A DNA stretch of 64,000 nt from Actinospica sp035552695 (GTDB lineage Bacteria > Actinomycetota > Actinomycetes > Streptomycetales > Catenulisporaceae): positions 62,001 through 126,000 of the forward strand of contig NZ_DASZKT010000093.1 in NCBI RefSeq assembly GCF_035552695.1. The letters run 5' to 3'. How positions within the stretch are numbered: position 1 is the first letter of the stretch; the number at the start of each line of letters is the position of its first letter. Made by a program: the position numbers and the translations under genes. The notes under the pieces are model-generated. The model ran no database searches and was not told the DNA's origin. It saw nothing but the letters and a program-made list of their open reading frames with translations. Shown here one piece after another: positions 7,083 to 15,584 of this stretch.

Positions 7083-8600
7083 ATGACGACCAGAAGCCAA
7101 CGGGCCGCCGCCGCCGATGCCACCGGGCACCGGCTGCGCGGAGAATCACTGGGCCGGTTCGACTCCACCGTGATGGCCGTGGCCGGAACCGCACCCGCCT
7201 ACTCGATCGCCGGCACCACGGCCGCGCTGGTCGGCGCGGTCGCCTACGCAGGTCCCGCCGCGCTGCTCTACTGCGGCATACCGATGCTCGGGATCGCCTT
7301 CGCCTTCAGCTACCTGACCCGGGTGGACGTGAACGCGGGCGCCAGCTACTCGTGGGTGGCCAGGGCGCTGCACCCCGCGCTCGGCTTCATCGCCGGCTGG
7401 GCGCTGGTCGTCTCCGCGCTCATCTTCATGGTCATCGGCTCGCTGCCCGCCGGGACCGCGACCCTCTCGCTCTTCTCCGCCTCCGCCGCGGCGAACACCA
7501 CCGACACGCTCATCGTCGGCGCGATCTGGTTCCTGGTCATGCTCGCGCTGGTCGGCGTCGGCGTCCGGATCACCGCGCACGCCCAGTGGATCATGACGGG
7601 GGTCGAAGTCGCCATCCTGCTGGTCTTCGGCCTGGTCGCGCTGTTCCGCAGCGGCCACGTCACGCACTTCAGCTGGCACTGGTTCAGCCTCGGCGCCTTC
7701 CACGGCGGCAGCGGATTCGCGGCCGGCGCGCTGGTCGCGGCGTTCTACTACTGGGGCTGGGACGTCACCTGCAACCTGAGCGAGGAGACCAAGCGCGCCT
7801 GGCGCACCACCGGCACCAGCGGCCTGGTCGGCGTGCTGATCTCGCTCGGCCTGTTCGAGCTCTTCGCCGTCGTCGTCAACCTGAACCTGACCTCGGATCA
7901 GATCAACAGCAACGCGGCCAACGTGCTCTCCGCGCTCGGCAACGTCGTCTGGGCCGGGACCGGCGGCAAGATCATGGTCGTCGCGGTGATGCTCTCCACC
8001 GTCGCCACCCTGGAGACCACGCTCATCCAGGTCAGTCGCTCGCTGTTCGCCATGGGCCGCGACCACACCCTGCCGCGCGCGCTCGGCCGGGTGCACCCGC
8101 GCCGGCAGACCCCGCTGGTCGCGCTCGGCGTCGTCGGCGTGATCAGCCTCGTCCTGTTCGTCCTGTCCAACAAGGTCGGCTCGCTCGGCACGATCATGAG
8201 CGACGCGTTCAGCGCGATCGGCCTGCAGATCTGCGTCTACTACAGCCTGGCCGCGATCGCGGTGATCGTCGCGTATCGCAAGGTGCTGCTGAAGTCGGTT
8301 GGCAACGCGGTGTTCATCGGCCTCTGGCCGCTGCTCGGCGCGGTGTTCATGGCCTGGGTGTTCGTGCAGGCCCTGCCGACGCTGACCGCGGAGACGAAGG
8401 AGATCGGCCTCGGCGCGCTCGCCCTCGGCCTGATCCCGCTGGTCTGGTTCTGGCGCAAGGGCAGCTCGTACTACCGGACCGAACGGCTCGAGGTGTCCCT
8501 GGACACGCTGGTCGGCGAAAACGAGGCCGAGCACGACGGGATCCTGGCCGCCGCGACCCGCTCCGGCGCGCCGGACGACGTGCTGGCCACGGACCTGTAG
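7083..8600 (+). CDS. APC-superfamily amino acid permease
   Basis: A 505-residue inner-membrane transporter with about 12 hydrophobic segments. The N-terminal part reads SVMAVAGTAPAYSIAGTTAAL-like, with the unwound-helix GTAPAYS motif of APC transporters, and the loop motif WDVTCNLSEETK is the conserved post-TM6 region. It likely moves amino acids or amines with protons. The ATG at 7083 has AGGAG 8 bases upstream; the open frame to 6825 is non-homologous leader. The next gene begins 8 bp after its stop, so the two are probably co-transcribed. Confidence 0.9.
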   Translation: MTTRSQRAAAADATGHRLRGESLGRFDSTVMAVAGTAPAYSIAGTTAALVGAVAYAGPAALLYCGIPMLGIAFAFSYLTRVDVNAGASYSWVARALHPALGFIAGWALVVSALIFMVIGSLPAGTATLSLFSASAAANTTDTLIVGAIWFLVMLALVGVGVRITAHAQWIMTGVEVAILLVFGLVALFRSGHVTHFSWHWFSLGAFHGGSGFAAGALVAAFYYWGWDVTCNLSEETKRAWRTTGTSGLVGVLISLGLFELFAVVVNLNLTSDQINSNAANVLSALGNVVWAGTGGKIMVVAVMLSTVATLETTLIQVSRSLFAMGRDHTLPRALGRVHPRRQTPLVALGVVGVISLVLFVLSNKVGSLGTIMSDAFSAIGLQICVYYSLAAIAVIVAYRKVLLKSVGNAVFIGLWPLLGAVFMAWVFVQALPTLTAETKEIGLGALALGLIPLVWFWRKGSSYYRTERLEVSLDTLVGENEAEHDGILAAATRSGAPDDVLATDL

Positions 8601-8608
8601 GCCGCGCC

Positions 8609-9550
8609 GTGCCGCCGCTGGGCCGGACGTTCAAGCCCGTATTCGACATCTGCCTGCGGGACCGCGATCTGCGCACCGCGGTGGAGGACATCGGCATCGG
8701 GCGCTGGGTCGGCGTGCGCGACCTGCTGGAGAGGACCGGCGCGGACTGGGACCGGCGCACCCACCGGGTCAGGGTGCTGGCCGACGCGGCGGCCGGCGGC
8801 AAGTGCGTCGAGACCTGGCAGGTCGCGCAGCCCGAGAGCGTGGACGCGCTGGTGCTGCGCGCCGAGGTCGAGGTGGTGCGGACCTTCCGCGTCGTCGCGC
8901 GCGACGGGACGGTGGCGACGATGCGCCTCGACGCCACCGTCGAAGCCTGCGTCGCAGCGGCCAAGGCGGCCCCGACCGATCCGGTGCCCGTGGTCTCGCT
9001 GCTCACCATCGCCCGGCTCTATCCGGGCGGCAAGCGGGAGATCGACTCCTGGTGGGCCGAGATGCAGCGCCGCGACGCGTTCAATCGCGAGGCCTGCCAT
9101 CAGGTGCTGCGCTATTTCTCCAGCCGCTATCACGGCTCGGCCACGATGGTGCAGAACTTCGCCCGCGAGTGCGCCCAGCGGGCCCCGCACGGCTCGCCGC
9201 TCGCTGTGCTGCCGCTCGTCGCGCGCGTCGAGGAGTTCAAGTTCGGCCGGGCCAAGCACGACGCCGCGGACCTGGCCCTGAACGACATCTGGATCGACGA
9301 AGGCGCCATGTACGACCTCGATGTCGTCCTGGACCGCTGGTTCCGCCGCCGCGGCCGCGCATACGCCCAGGACGTCCCAGACCTGCACTATCTCGCGCAC
9401 GGCCTCTGCTTCGGCAACCGCGTCGAGCAGGCGGCCGCCGTCTTCGACCTCATCGGCGACCTCGCCGCCAGCACCCCGTGGTCCCTCGCGGGAGATCCCG
9501 CGTCCACGTTCGGCTACTGGCGAAGCAGAGCCCTGAGCGGGCGGCGCTAG
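8609..9550 (+). CDS. Conserved hypothetical helical protein
   Basis: A 313-residue protein from a GTG only 8 bp after the permease stop. It is predicted mostly helical, with TPR-like spacing around EAEVVRTFRVVARDG and ACVAAAKAAPTDPVPVV, then a Trp/Tyr-rich centre (REIDSWWAEMQRRDAF, SRYHGSATMVQNFA). No signal peptide, membrane segment or catalytic motif was found. It is probably translated by coupling to the permease, as no independent Shine-Dalgarno is seen. I do not recognise a function. Confidence 0.7.
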   Translation: MPPLGRTFKPVFDICLRDRDLRTAVEDIGIGRWVGVRDLLERTGADWDRRTHRVRVLADAAAGGKCVETWQVAQPESVDALVLRAEVEVVRTFRVVARDGTVATMRLDATVEACVAAAKAAPTDPVPVVSLLTIARLYPGGKREIDSWWAEMQRRDAFNREACHQVLRYFSSRYHGSATMVQNFARECAQRAPHGSPLAVLPLVARVEEFKFGRAKHDAADLALNDIWIDEGAMYDLDVVLDRWFRRRGRAYAQDVPDLHYLAHGLCFGNRVEQAAAVFDLIGDLAASTPWSLAGDPASTFGYWRSRALSGRR

Positions 9551-9573
9551 CCGGCACCGACTCGAGCCGAAGC

Positions 9574-10077
9574 TCAGGAGCGCCGACCCAGGGCCGCCGA
9601 CACGCCGGGGTAGTCGCCCTGCGCGAGGATGCGGTCCCGGACCCGGCCGAGCCCGCTGGCTACGGCGTTGAGCTCGTCCGTCGTCAGCACGTCGATGAGC
9701 AGCTTGCGCACGGCGCGCACGTGTCCGGGCGCCGCCTCCTTCAAGACCTCGAAACCGGCGTCGGTGAGCACGGCCCAGACTCCGCGCGGGCCGCCGCGGC
9801 ATTCCCGGCGCCGGACGTACCCGGCCTTCTCCAGCTGCGAGATCTGGTAGGTCGTGCCGCTCTGCGTGGTGAACAGCGTCTCGGCGAGCTCGGTCATCCG
9901 CAGCTCGCGGTTCGGCGCCTCACTGAGACGGGAGAGCACCTCGTACTGCACGTGCGTAAGCCCGGCCTCGTCCTTGAGCTGCTGGTCCAGCTTGCGGTCC
10001 AGCAGCGCCGCGGTGGCGAAGAACGCCAGCCACGCCTTCATCTCGTCCTCGGACAGCCATTCCACCTGCTCAGCCAC
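9574..10077 (-). CDS. MarR-family regulator
   Basis: A 167-residue winged-helix protein. The DNA-binding segment spans about residues 40-110, with LTHVQYEVLSRLSEAPNRELRM-like helices, TTQSGTTYQISQLEKAGYVRR as recognition helix and wing, and a C-terminal dimer helix. It is the last gene of a three-gene minus-strand unit (ribA, quinone oxidoreductase, marR), with 29 bp to its upstream neighbour. The twin TTCAAATTTGAA palindromes in front of ribA are the likely target, giving an autoregulated redox or aromatic-responsive operon. Confidence 0.9.
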   Translation of the reverse strand: MAEQVEWLSEDEMKAWLAFFATAALLDRKLDQQLKDEAGLTHVQYEVLSRLSEAPNRELRMTELAETLFTTQSGTTYQISQLEKAGYVRRRECRGGPRGVWAVLTDAGFEVLKEAAPGHVRAVRKLLIDVLTTDELNAVASGLGRVRDRILAQGDYPGVSAALGRRS

Positions 10078-10106
10078 GACCTCAGCCTACTTCTCCTCGT
10101 CGATCC

Positions 10107-11054
10107 TCAGGGCAGAATCACGGTCTTGCCGCGTGAATGGCCGGCGCGCGCCTTCGCGACCGCCTCCGGGGCCTCGGCCAGCGGGACCGTCTGCTCGATC
10201 CGCACCCGCAGGTCGCCGCTCGCCGCCAGCCTCGCGAGCTCGGCCAGCGTCTCCGGGGTGGCGTCGCTGGCGAGGTTCACGCCCTGGATGCCGCGCCCCG
10301 CGAGAGTCTCCGGGTCGGCGGTGTGGGTCGTGCTGACCACCGTGCCGCCGTTGCGCACGAGCTCGCTCAGGGCATTGACATCACTCACGGTCGAGGCGAC
10401 CAGGTCGAGCATCGCGTCGATGCCGTCCGGGTACGCGGCGGCCACCTGCTCGTGCGTCGGCGCCTCGGTGAAGTCGATGACCGTGTGCGCGCCGAGTTCC
10501 CGCAGGTAATCGGCCACGTCCGCGGTCCCGGTGGCCAGCACGCGCGCGCCGAGGCGGGCGGCGAACTGGACCGCCGACTGCCCGACGCCGCCGCTCGCGC
10601 CGTTGATCAGCAGCGTCTGACCGTCCTTCAGGTTCGCCGCCCCGACCGCCTGGTACGCGGTGACCGCGGCGGTGGGCAGCGCGGCGGCGAGCGGGTAGTC
10701 GAGCTCGTCGGGGAGCAGCGCGAGCTTGCCGTCCTGATGGGCCAGGGTGAACTCGGAGTACGAGCCCTGACCCTGCGGCAGCCGCATGAACTGGCCGTAC
10801 ACCCGGTCGCCCTCGCGGAACCTGGTGACCCCGGGACCGGTCTTGACGACCAGCCCGGCGCCGTCCGAGCCCAGCACGAGCGGGAAGGAGTGCGGCACGA
10901 CGTCCTTGAGCGCGCCGTCCGCGACCTTCCAGTCGAACGGGTTGAGACCGGCGGCGAGCAAGTGGACCAGCAGTTCGCCCGGCCCCGGTTCGGGCGTGGG
11001 CAGTTCGGTGAGTTCGGGTTCGGCTCGGAAATCGTTGACGATGACTGCCTTCAT
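10107..11054 (-). CDS. Zinc-type/quinone NADP-dependent oxidoreductase (MDR)
   Basis: A 315-residue medium-chain dehydrogenase/reductase. An N-terminal GroES-like domain (PEPGPGELLVHLLAAGLNPFDWKVADG) is followed by a Rossmann domain with the NADPH motif INGASGGVGQSAVQFA. The catalytic zinc ligands of alcohol dehydrogenases are absent, so quinone or enone reduction fits better. The ATG at 11054 is chosen; a GTG lies one codon upstream. It lies 45 bp after ribA and 29 bp before marR, which suggests an inducible reductive detoxification operon. Confidence 0.88.
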   Translation of the reverse strand: MKAVIVNDFRAEPELTELPTPEPGPGELLVHLLAAGLNPFDWKVADGALKDVVPHSFPLVLGSDGAGLVVKTGPGVTRFREGDRVYGQFMRLPQGQGSYSEFTLAHQDGKLALLPDELDYPLAAALPTAAVTAYQAVGAANLKDGQTLLINGASGGVGQSAVQFAARLGARVLATGTADVADYLRELGAHTVIDFTEAPTHEQVAAAYPDGIDAMLDLVASTVSDVNALSELVRNGGTVVSTTHTADPETLAGRGIQGVNLASDATPETLAELARLAASGDLRVRIEQTVPLAEAPEAVAKARAGHSRGKTVILP

Positions 11055-11099
11055 CACGATCGGCCTTTCGGGGGAACAGCGTGGGTGCGGGGGAGCGGT

Positions 11100-11732
11100 T
11101 CAGCCCAGCGCGCCGGCGAGCGCGATGGTGTGGTGAGTGTGCTCGACCTTGGCGCTGAGGTAGCGCAGGTTGTTCGGCGTGGCGTGCACGCCGGTCGGGA
11201 CCGTTTCGGCGATCTTGATGCCGAGGTCGCGCAGCTGGCGGGCCTTGTCGGGGTTGTTGCTCAGCAGGTCGAGTTCAATGATGCCGAGAGCGTTCAGCAT
11301 CTGCGCGGCGGCGGTGTAGTCGCGGCCGTCCTCGGGCAGACCGAGCGCCAGGTTGGCCTGGTAGGTGTCCAGGCCGGCGTCCTGCAGCGCGTACGCGTCG
11401 AGCTTGTTGTACAGGCCGATGCCGCGGCCCTCCTGGCGCAGGTAGAGCAGCACGCCGCCGGCGTTCTCGATCCGCTCGGCCGCCTCGCGCAGCTGCGGCC
11501 CGCAGTCGCAGCGCGCCGAGCCGAACACGTCTCCGGTCAGGCACTCGGAGTGCATGCGCACCAGCGGGGTGGCGTTGCCGGAACGCTCGCCGAGCAGCAG
11601 CGCGAGGTGCTCCGCGCCGTCGACCAGGCCGTGGAAGGTGACCGCCTCCGCGGTGACGGAGTAGCCGTCGCCGAAGGTCAGCGGGATGGTGACGCGGGTG
11701 CGGATGGTGGCTGCGGGGATCTCGGTCGCCAT
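11100..11732 (-). CDS. ribA: GTP cyclohydrolase II
   Basis: A 210-residue stand-alone GTP cyclohydrolase II, the first committed enzyme of riboflavin synthesis, releasing formate and pyrophosphate from GTP. Zinc ligands Cys64 (HSECLTGDVFGS), Cys75 and Cys77 (RCDCG) are present, followed by RQEGRGIGLYNK and the C-terminal VPTGVHATPNNLRYL motif. The RibB half of fused RibBA proteins is missing. The context is unusual: it leads a redox operon with a quinone reductase and a MarR regulator, not a rib cluster, so it may provide extra flavin on demand. Confidence 0.93.
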   Translation of the reverse strand: MATEIPAATIRTRVTIPLTFGDGYSVTAEAVTFHGLVDGAEHLALLLGERSGNATPLVRMHSECLTGDVFGSARCDCGPQLREAAERIENAGGVLLYLRQEGRGIGLYNKLDAYALQDAGLDTYQANLALGLPEDGRDYTAAAQMLNALGIIELDLLSNNPDKARQLRDLGIKIAETVPTGVHATPNNLRYLSAKVEHTHHTIALAGALG

Positions 11733-11764
11733 GATCGCTCCTGACGAGACTCGGCTCGGTTGGC

Positions 11765-11812
11765 TTCAAATTTGAACTCGATCCCGAGCGTACGCTCGAT
11801 TTCAAATTTGAA
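11765..11812. promoter_or_regulatory. Twin TTCAAATTTGAA palindromes with a third central palindrome
   Basis: Two perfect 12-bp palindromes TTCAAATTTGAA (11765-11776 and 11801-11812), centres 36 bp apart, flank CGAGCGTACGCTCG (11785-11798). AT-rich dyads of this form are typical of MarR-family sites. They lie in the ribA promoter region; the downstream marR product is the likely ligand. Confidence 0.75.
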
Positions 11813-11859
11813 CAACCCTCTCCGGCGACGAGTTGTTCCGCGTTTTCGACATCCACGCA

Positions 11860-11879
11860 TCGAACAGATGTTCTATAGT
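11860..11879 (+). promoter_or_regulatory. LexA SOS box overlapping a -10 element
   Basis: TCGAACagatGTTCTA at 11860-11875 matches the actinobacterial SOS consensus TCGAACN4GTTCGA with GAACN4GTTC intact. TATAGT at 11874-11879 overlaps its end and lies 6 bp before the ATG at 11886, consistent with a leaderless LexA-repressed transcript. Confidence 0.8.
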
Positions 11880-11885
11880 GGTGGG

Positions 11886-12950
11886 ATGAGGTGGTCCGGC
11901 CAGCTGATCGACGCCGAGGACGGCGGCTCCCGTCAAGGTGCGCTGTTCGAGGCCGAGCCGGTCGTGCGCACCTTCGACACGCCCGCCTTCCGCGGCTCGA
12001 CCTTCTACGAGGTGCGCGCGAAGACCGTGCTCAACCGCGTACCCGGCGACTCGCCGTTCTTCGGCTGGACTGTGAACCCGTACCGGGGCTGCGGCCATCG
12101 CTGCGTCTACTGCTTCGCACGCAAGACGCACACCTACCTCGACTTCGACTCCGGACTCGACTTCGACACCCGCATCGTGGTCAAGGTGAACGCGCCGGAG
12201 GTGCTGCGACGGGAGCTGGCCCGCAAGTCGTGGCGCCACGAGCACGTGGCGATGGGTACGAACGTGGACTGCTATCAGCGTGCTGAGGGCCGCTACCAGC
12301 TGATGCCGGGGATCATCGCCGCGCTCGCCGATTCCGGGACGCCCTTCTCGATCCTGACCAAGGGCACACTGATGCTGCGCGACCTGCCGCTGCTGCAGCG
12401 TGCCGCGCGGGAGGTGGAGGTGGGCCTGAGCATGTCCATCGGCTTCGTCGACGACGCGCTGTGGCGCGAGGTCGAGCCCGGCACGCCCAGCCCCGCCCGC
12501 CGCCTCGACGCCGTACGCGCGCTCGCCGACTCGGGCATCGGCTGCTCGGTGCTGATGGCGCCGATCCTGCCGCATCTCTCCGACTCACCGGAGCAGTTGC
12601 GCGCGACGGTCGAGGCGATCGCGCGGGCCGGGGCGAAGTCCGTCACTCCGCTGATGCTGCACCTGCGCCCCGGTGCCCGCGAGTGGTACGCCGCCTGGCT
12701 GAAGGAGCATCACCCCGACCTCGTGCCGCGATACCGAGCGCTCTACCGCCGCGGCTCGTACCTCCCCGCCTGGTACGGCGACAAGGTCACCGACCTCGTC
12801 CACGAATACGCCGCCGAATTCGGCATGACCCGCCCCAACCGCGGCTCCGCCCGCAACCTCCCGCAGCCCGATCCCGAACCCTCGGCCGAAGCGTCGGCCG
12901 ACTCGCCGTCCGCGGAGCGTCCCACCCAACTGAGCCTCTGGGGCGACTAG
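11886..12950 (+). CDS. Rv2578c-family radical SAM protein
   Basis: A 354-residue radical SAM enzyme. The iron-sulfur cluster motif is CX3CX2C (Cys69, Cys73, Cys76 in RGCGHRCVYCFARKTH). The following TNVDCYQRAEGRYQLMPGII segment and the family's SPL-like barrel match Rv2578c/intein-adjacent spore photoproduct-lyase-like proteins of unknown reaction. A disordered Pro/Ala/Ser tail ends QLSLWGD. The ATG at 11886 is chosen, not the longer frame from 11760, because the promoter and SOS box lie between. SOS control suggests a role in DNA damage response. Confidence 0.9.
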   Translation: MRWSGQLIDAEDGGSRQGALFEAEPVVRTFDTPAFRGSTFYEVRAKTVLNRVPGDSPFFGWTVNPYRGCGHRCVYCFARKTHTYLDFDSGLDFDTRIVVKVNAPEVLRRELARKSWRHEHVAMGTNVDCYQRAEGRYQLMPGIIAALADSGTPFSILTKGTLMLRDLPLLQRAAREVEVGLSMSIGFVDDALWREVEPGTPSPARRLDAVRALADSGIGCSVLMAPILPHLSDSPEQLRATVEAIARAGAKSVTPLMLHLRPGAREWYAAWLKEHHPDLVPRYRALYRRGSYLPAWYGDKVTDLVHEYAAEFGMTRPNRGSARNLPQPDPEPSAEASADSPSAERPTQLSLWGD

Positions 12951-12991
12951 GGCTTGCGGCGGCGATACGAGATGACTGGTAGCGTCCTGCG

Positions 12992-13828
12992 GTGCGATAC
13001 GACCCTTCGTTCTTTGCCGGCGCGGCCGTCCACTACCGGTCCGGAAGGCCCCCCTACTCGCCTCAGCTCGAGGCTCTCCTCGCTGCGGAGCTCGGCCTGG
13101 ATGATGGTCATGGTGGTGACGGCAGCGGAAGGCTCCTCGACGTCGGATGCGGTCCCGGCATCCTGACCATACGACTGGCCCACCTGTTCGAGGCCGTCGT
13201 CGGCCTCGACCCCGACGCCGCGATGATCGCCGAAGGCCGCGGGGCGGCCCAGGAGCGCGGCATCGCGAACATCACCTGGATCCAGGCTCGGGCCGAGGAG
13301 CTTCCCGAGGTGGCGCCCGGGCCGTACCGAATGGTCACCTTCGGCCAGTCCTTCTACTGGACCGACGAAATCCGGGTGGCCGAGGCGGTGTACGACATGC
13401 TGGAGCCGGGCGGCGCTCTTGCTCTTGTCGGGCACAAGTTCGAGGGGCGGCCCGTCCCGCCGAGCCCCGGGCCGCCGCGAATTCCGCACGACGAGATCGG
13501 CGAACTCGTCCGGAAGTATCTCGGACCGACCAGGCGCGCGGGCCAGAGCGCCCCGCCGGTTCAGGCACTGAGCCTCGAGGACGCCCTCGCAGGCACCCGT
13601 TTCGGCGCGCCACGGGTGATCTTCGCTCCCGGCATCCCCGACCTCGTGCGGGACGTCGAGAGCGTGGTGTCAGGCTACTTCTCCATGTCCTTCGCCGCGC
13701 CGCACCTCTTCGGCGACCGCGTCGACGAATTCGCCGTCGAGGTGCGAGAACTGCTGTGGGAGCGATCCCCCGAAGGCGTCTTCTGGGACTGGCCAGGTGA
13801 TACCGAGGTGATGTTCGTCCGCAAGTGA
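12992..13828 (+). CDS. Class I SAM-dependent methyltransferase
   Basis: A 278-residue methyltransferase. The SAM motif I is LLDVGCGPGILTIRLA at about residues 48-63, and motif II contains VVGLDPDAAMIAEG. It opens YDPSFFAGAAVHYRSGRPPYSPQ, a pattern of small-molecule methyltransferases of the UbiE/BioC type in actinobacteria. The start is a GTG at 12992, 41 bp after the radical SAM gene on the same strand. Substrate is not evident. Confidence 0.88.
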   Translation: MRYDPSFFAGAAVHYRSGRPPYSPQLEALLAAELGLDDGHGGDGSGRLLDVGCGPGILTIRLAHLFEAVVGLDPDAAMIAEGRGAAQERGIANITWIQARAEELPEVAPGPYRMVTFGQSFYWTDEIRVAEAVYDMLEPGGALALVGHKFEGRPVPPSPGPPRIPHDEIGELVRKYLGPTRRAGQSAPPVQALSLEDALAGTRFGAPRVIFAPGIPDLVRDVESVVSGYFSMSFAAPHLFGDRVDEFAVEVRELLWERSPEGVFWDWPGDTEVMFVRK

Positions 13829-13832
13829 CCGC

Positions 13833-14681
13833 CTAGCGCAGGCCCGCGAACAGATCGTCTTCGGGTAGTGGCGCGCCGGTGGTGTCCTGGACTCGCACGA
13901 AGGTCTCGATACCCATCAACTGCGTGAAGCGCTCGACGCCGAGGTTCAGGAAGAAGATGTTCTCGCCCTGGCTGGCGTGCGCTTTGAGGGCGTCGAACTT
14001 CTGCGGGCCGAACTTGGCGACGTCGACCCAGGTGGAGATCTCCTCGTCGGGGAGGCCGATGTCGGGGACGTTGTTCCCGTCGTTCTCGCTGTTCTCGCCG
14101 TCCTCGGGGACGTCCCAGTCCTCGCCGAGCTCGCGCATGATCCGGCCGAACTCGGCCATCATCGAGCGCGGCGCGGTGGTCCAGTAGACCTTCGCCGGGA
14201 TGCCGGACTGCGCCACGGCCTCCATGGTGATCCGGTGCGCCTGGATGTGGTCCGGGTGGCCGTAGAAGCCGTTCTCGTCGTACGTGATGACGACGTCGGG
14301 CTGGTGGATGCGCATCAGCTCGGCGAGTCGCGCCGCCGCTTCGGGGACCGGCGTGGTCCAGAAGGAGCCCGGCGCGTCGTTCTGCGGCCAGCCCATCATT
14401 CCCGAGTCCGCGTAGCCGAGCAGCTCCAGCTCGTCGATCTGCAGCACCCGGCAGGCGGCTTCGAGCTCCACCTTGCGCAGCGCGGCGACCGCCGCGGGAT
14501 CGTGCCCAGGCTCCCCGGGTTTCACCCCGCCGGGCCCGTCCCCGCAGCTCCCGTCCGTGCACGTAACGAGCACGGTGCGGAAGCCCTCGGCGGCGTACCG
14601 CGCGAACACCCCGCCGGTGCCAGTCGCCTCGTCGTCGGGATGGGCGTGCACCGCCATCAACGTCAGTGGCCGATCAACCAT
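13833..14681 (-). CDS. PIG-L/LmbE-family deacetylase (Mca/MshB-like)
   Basis: A 282-residue zinc-dependent N-acetylglucosaminyl deacetylase-type enzyme. The metal motif AHPDDE occurs near the N-terminus and the third ligand lies in GFYGHPDHIQAHR. Family members in actinobacteria include MshB (mycothiol synthesis) and Mca (mycothiol S-conjugate amidase); the internal CTDGSCGDGPGG insert and LLGYADSGMMGW segment are typical of this group, but which member it is cannot be fixed. The ATG at 14681 is preferred; an ATG at 14690 is also possible. Confidence 0.85.
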   Translation of the reverse strand: MVDRPLTLMAVHAHPDDEATGTGGVFARYAAEGFRTVLVTCTDGSCGDGPGGVKPGEPGHDPAAVAALRKVELEAACRVLQIDELELLGYADSGMMGWPQNDAPGSFWTTPVPEAAARLAELMRIHQPDVVITYDENGFYGHPDHIQAHRITMEAVAQSGIPAKVYWTTAPRSMMAEFGRIMRELGEDWDVPEDGENSENDGNNVPDIGLPDEEISTWVDVAKFGPQKFDALKAHASQGENIFFLNLGVERFTQLMGIETFVRVQDTTGAPLPEDDLFAGLR

Positions 14682-14705
14682 GAGCCGCATCCTACGGGGC
14701 GCCAC

Positions 14706-14754
14706 CGACAGCCGCCGACAGCCGGGGACGGGCGTCGACAGCCGCTGACAGCGG
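14706..14754. repeat. 10-bp phased CGACAGCCG repeats
   Basis: CGACAGCCG begins at 14706, 14716 and 14736, and a variant TGACAGCGG begins at 14746. Steps of 10 and 20 bp place all copies on one face of the helix. They lie just upstream of the deacetylase start and may be an activator or regulator site. Confidence 0.5.
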
Positions 14755-14843
14755 CGGCCGGCCGCGTACCGCGACCGGTGGCGGGTGGCAGACTGTTGCC
14801 CGGCAGCTGATCAGGCAGGCCGTCCTATCGAGGGAGGAAGTCC

Positions 14844-15380
14844 GTGGCCCCACGCGAGGCGGCGCGCACGGCCGGCGCGACGGCGCGGGCGAAGCAGCAG
14901 CCCGGCGCGGGAGAAGGAGGACCGGCCCGGCTCTCCCGCGGGACCCTGGAGGGCGAGCCCTCGCTGCTGTACGTCATGAAGCAGGTCGAGCTCGCGGTAC
15001 GCGCGGCCCTCGACGACATCGTCCGTCCCGACGGCCTCACCGCGCTGCAGTACACCGCGCTGACCGTCCTCGAGCGGCACCCGAACCTGACCTCGGCTCA
15101 GCTCGCCCGCAACTCCTTCGTCACCGCCCAGGCGATGGCCGACATGGTCTCCGCGCTGCGCGACCTCGGCCTGATCGAGCGGCATCGCGACGAGAGCGAC
15201 CGCCGCCGCCTCGTGCTCGCCCTCACCCCGGTGGGCCGCAAGCTGCTGAGCCGCTACCGCGACCAGGTCGCCGCCCTCGAGGACCGGATGCTCGTCGGTC
15301 TCACCGACCGGCAGATCGGCCAGCTGCGAGAGAGCCTCCTCTCCTGCCGCGCCGCCCTCTCCGGCCACCTCCCGCACTGA
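14844..15380 (+). CDS. MarR-family regulator
   Basis: A 178-residue winged-helix protein with a disordered 30-residue N-terminus. The HTH region carries LTALQYTALTVLERHPNLTSAQLA and SFVTAQAMADMVSALRDLGLIERHRDESDRRR, including the conserved DxRxxR wing motif. The GTG at 14844 follows GGAGG by a few bases. The drug exporter gene follows on the same strand behind repeated CAGGTTTCCTG sites, so it is the probable target. Confidence 0.93.
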   Translation: MAPREAARTAGATARAKQQPGAGEGGPARLSRGTLEGEPSLLYVMKQVELAVRAALDDIVRPDGLTALQYTALTVLERHPNLTSAQLARNSFVTAQAMADMVSALRDLGLIERHRDESDRRRLVLALTPVGRKLLSRYRDQVAALEDRMLVGLTDRQIGQLRESLLSCRAALSGHLPH

Positions 15381-15415
15381 CCTCCGGCCACCGACCGTAC
15401 CGCGACCACACTAAC

Positions 15416-15513
15416 AAGTTTCCTGATCTTTACTCGCGCCGCGCTGACCGCGTTAGCACCAAACTCATGCCTTGATCAGGTTTCCTGTCGAAAACAAACC
15501 ATCAGGAAACCTG
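15416..15513. promoter_or_regulatory. Three GTTTCCTG elements, candidate MarR operators
   Basis: CAGGTTTCCTG (15477-15487) and its exact inverse CAGGAAACCTG (15503-15513) form a dyad with centres 26 bp apart. A third related element, AAGTTTCCTGATC, starts at 15416. All lie between the MarR gene and the exporter start at 15585. Confidence 0.65.
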
Positions 15514-15584
15514 TACGTTTTCGCCGTCGTGTGGCACCCTCCGGGCAAGGAAGCACCTCTCTTTCGGAACACCGGAGGCCACCG

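Noticed and set aside
5906..8600. Very long frame upstream of the hypothetical gene at 8609
   Set aside because: It crosses the decayed region and the permease in a wrong frame; only the part from 8609 has protein-like composition.
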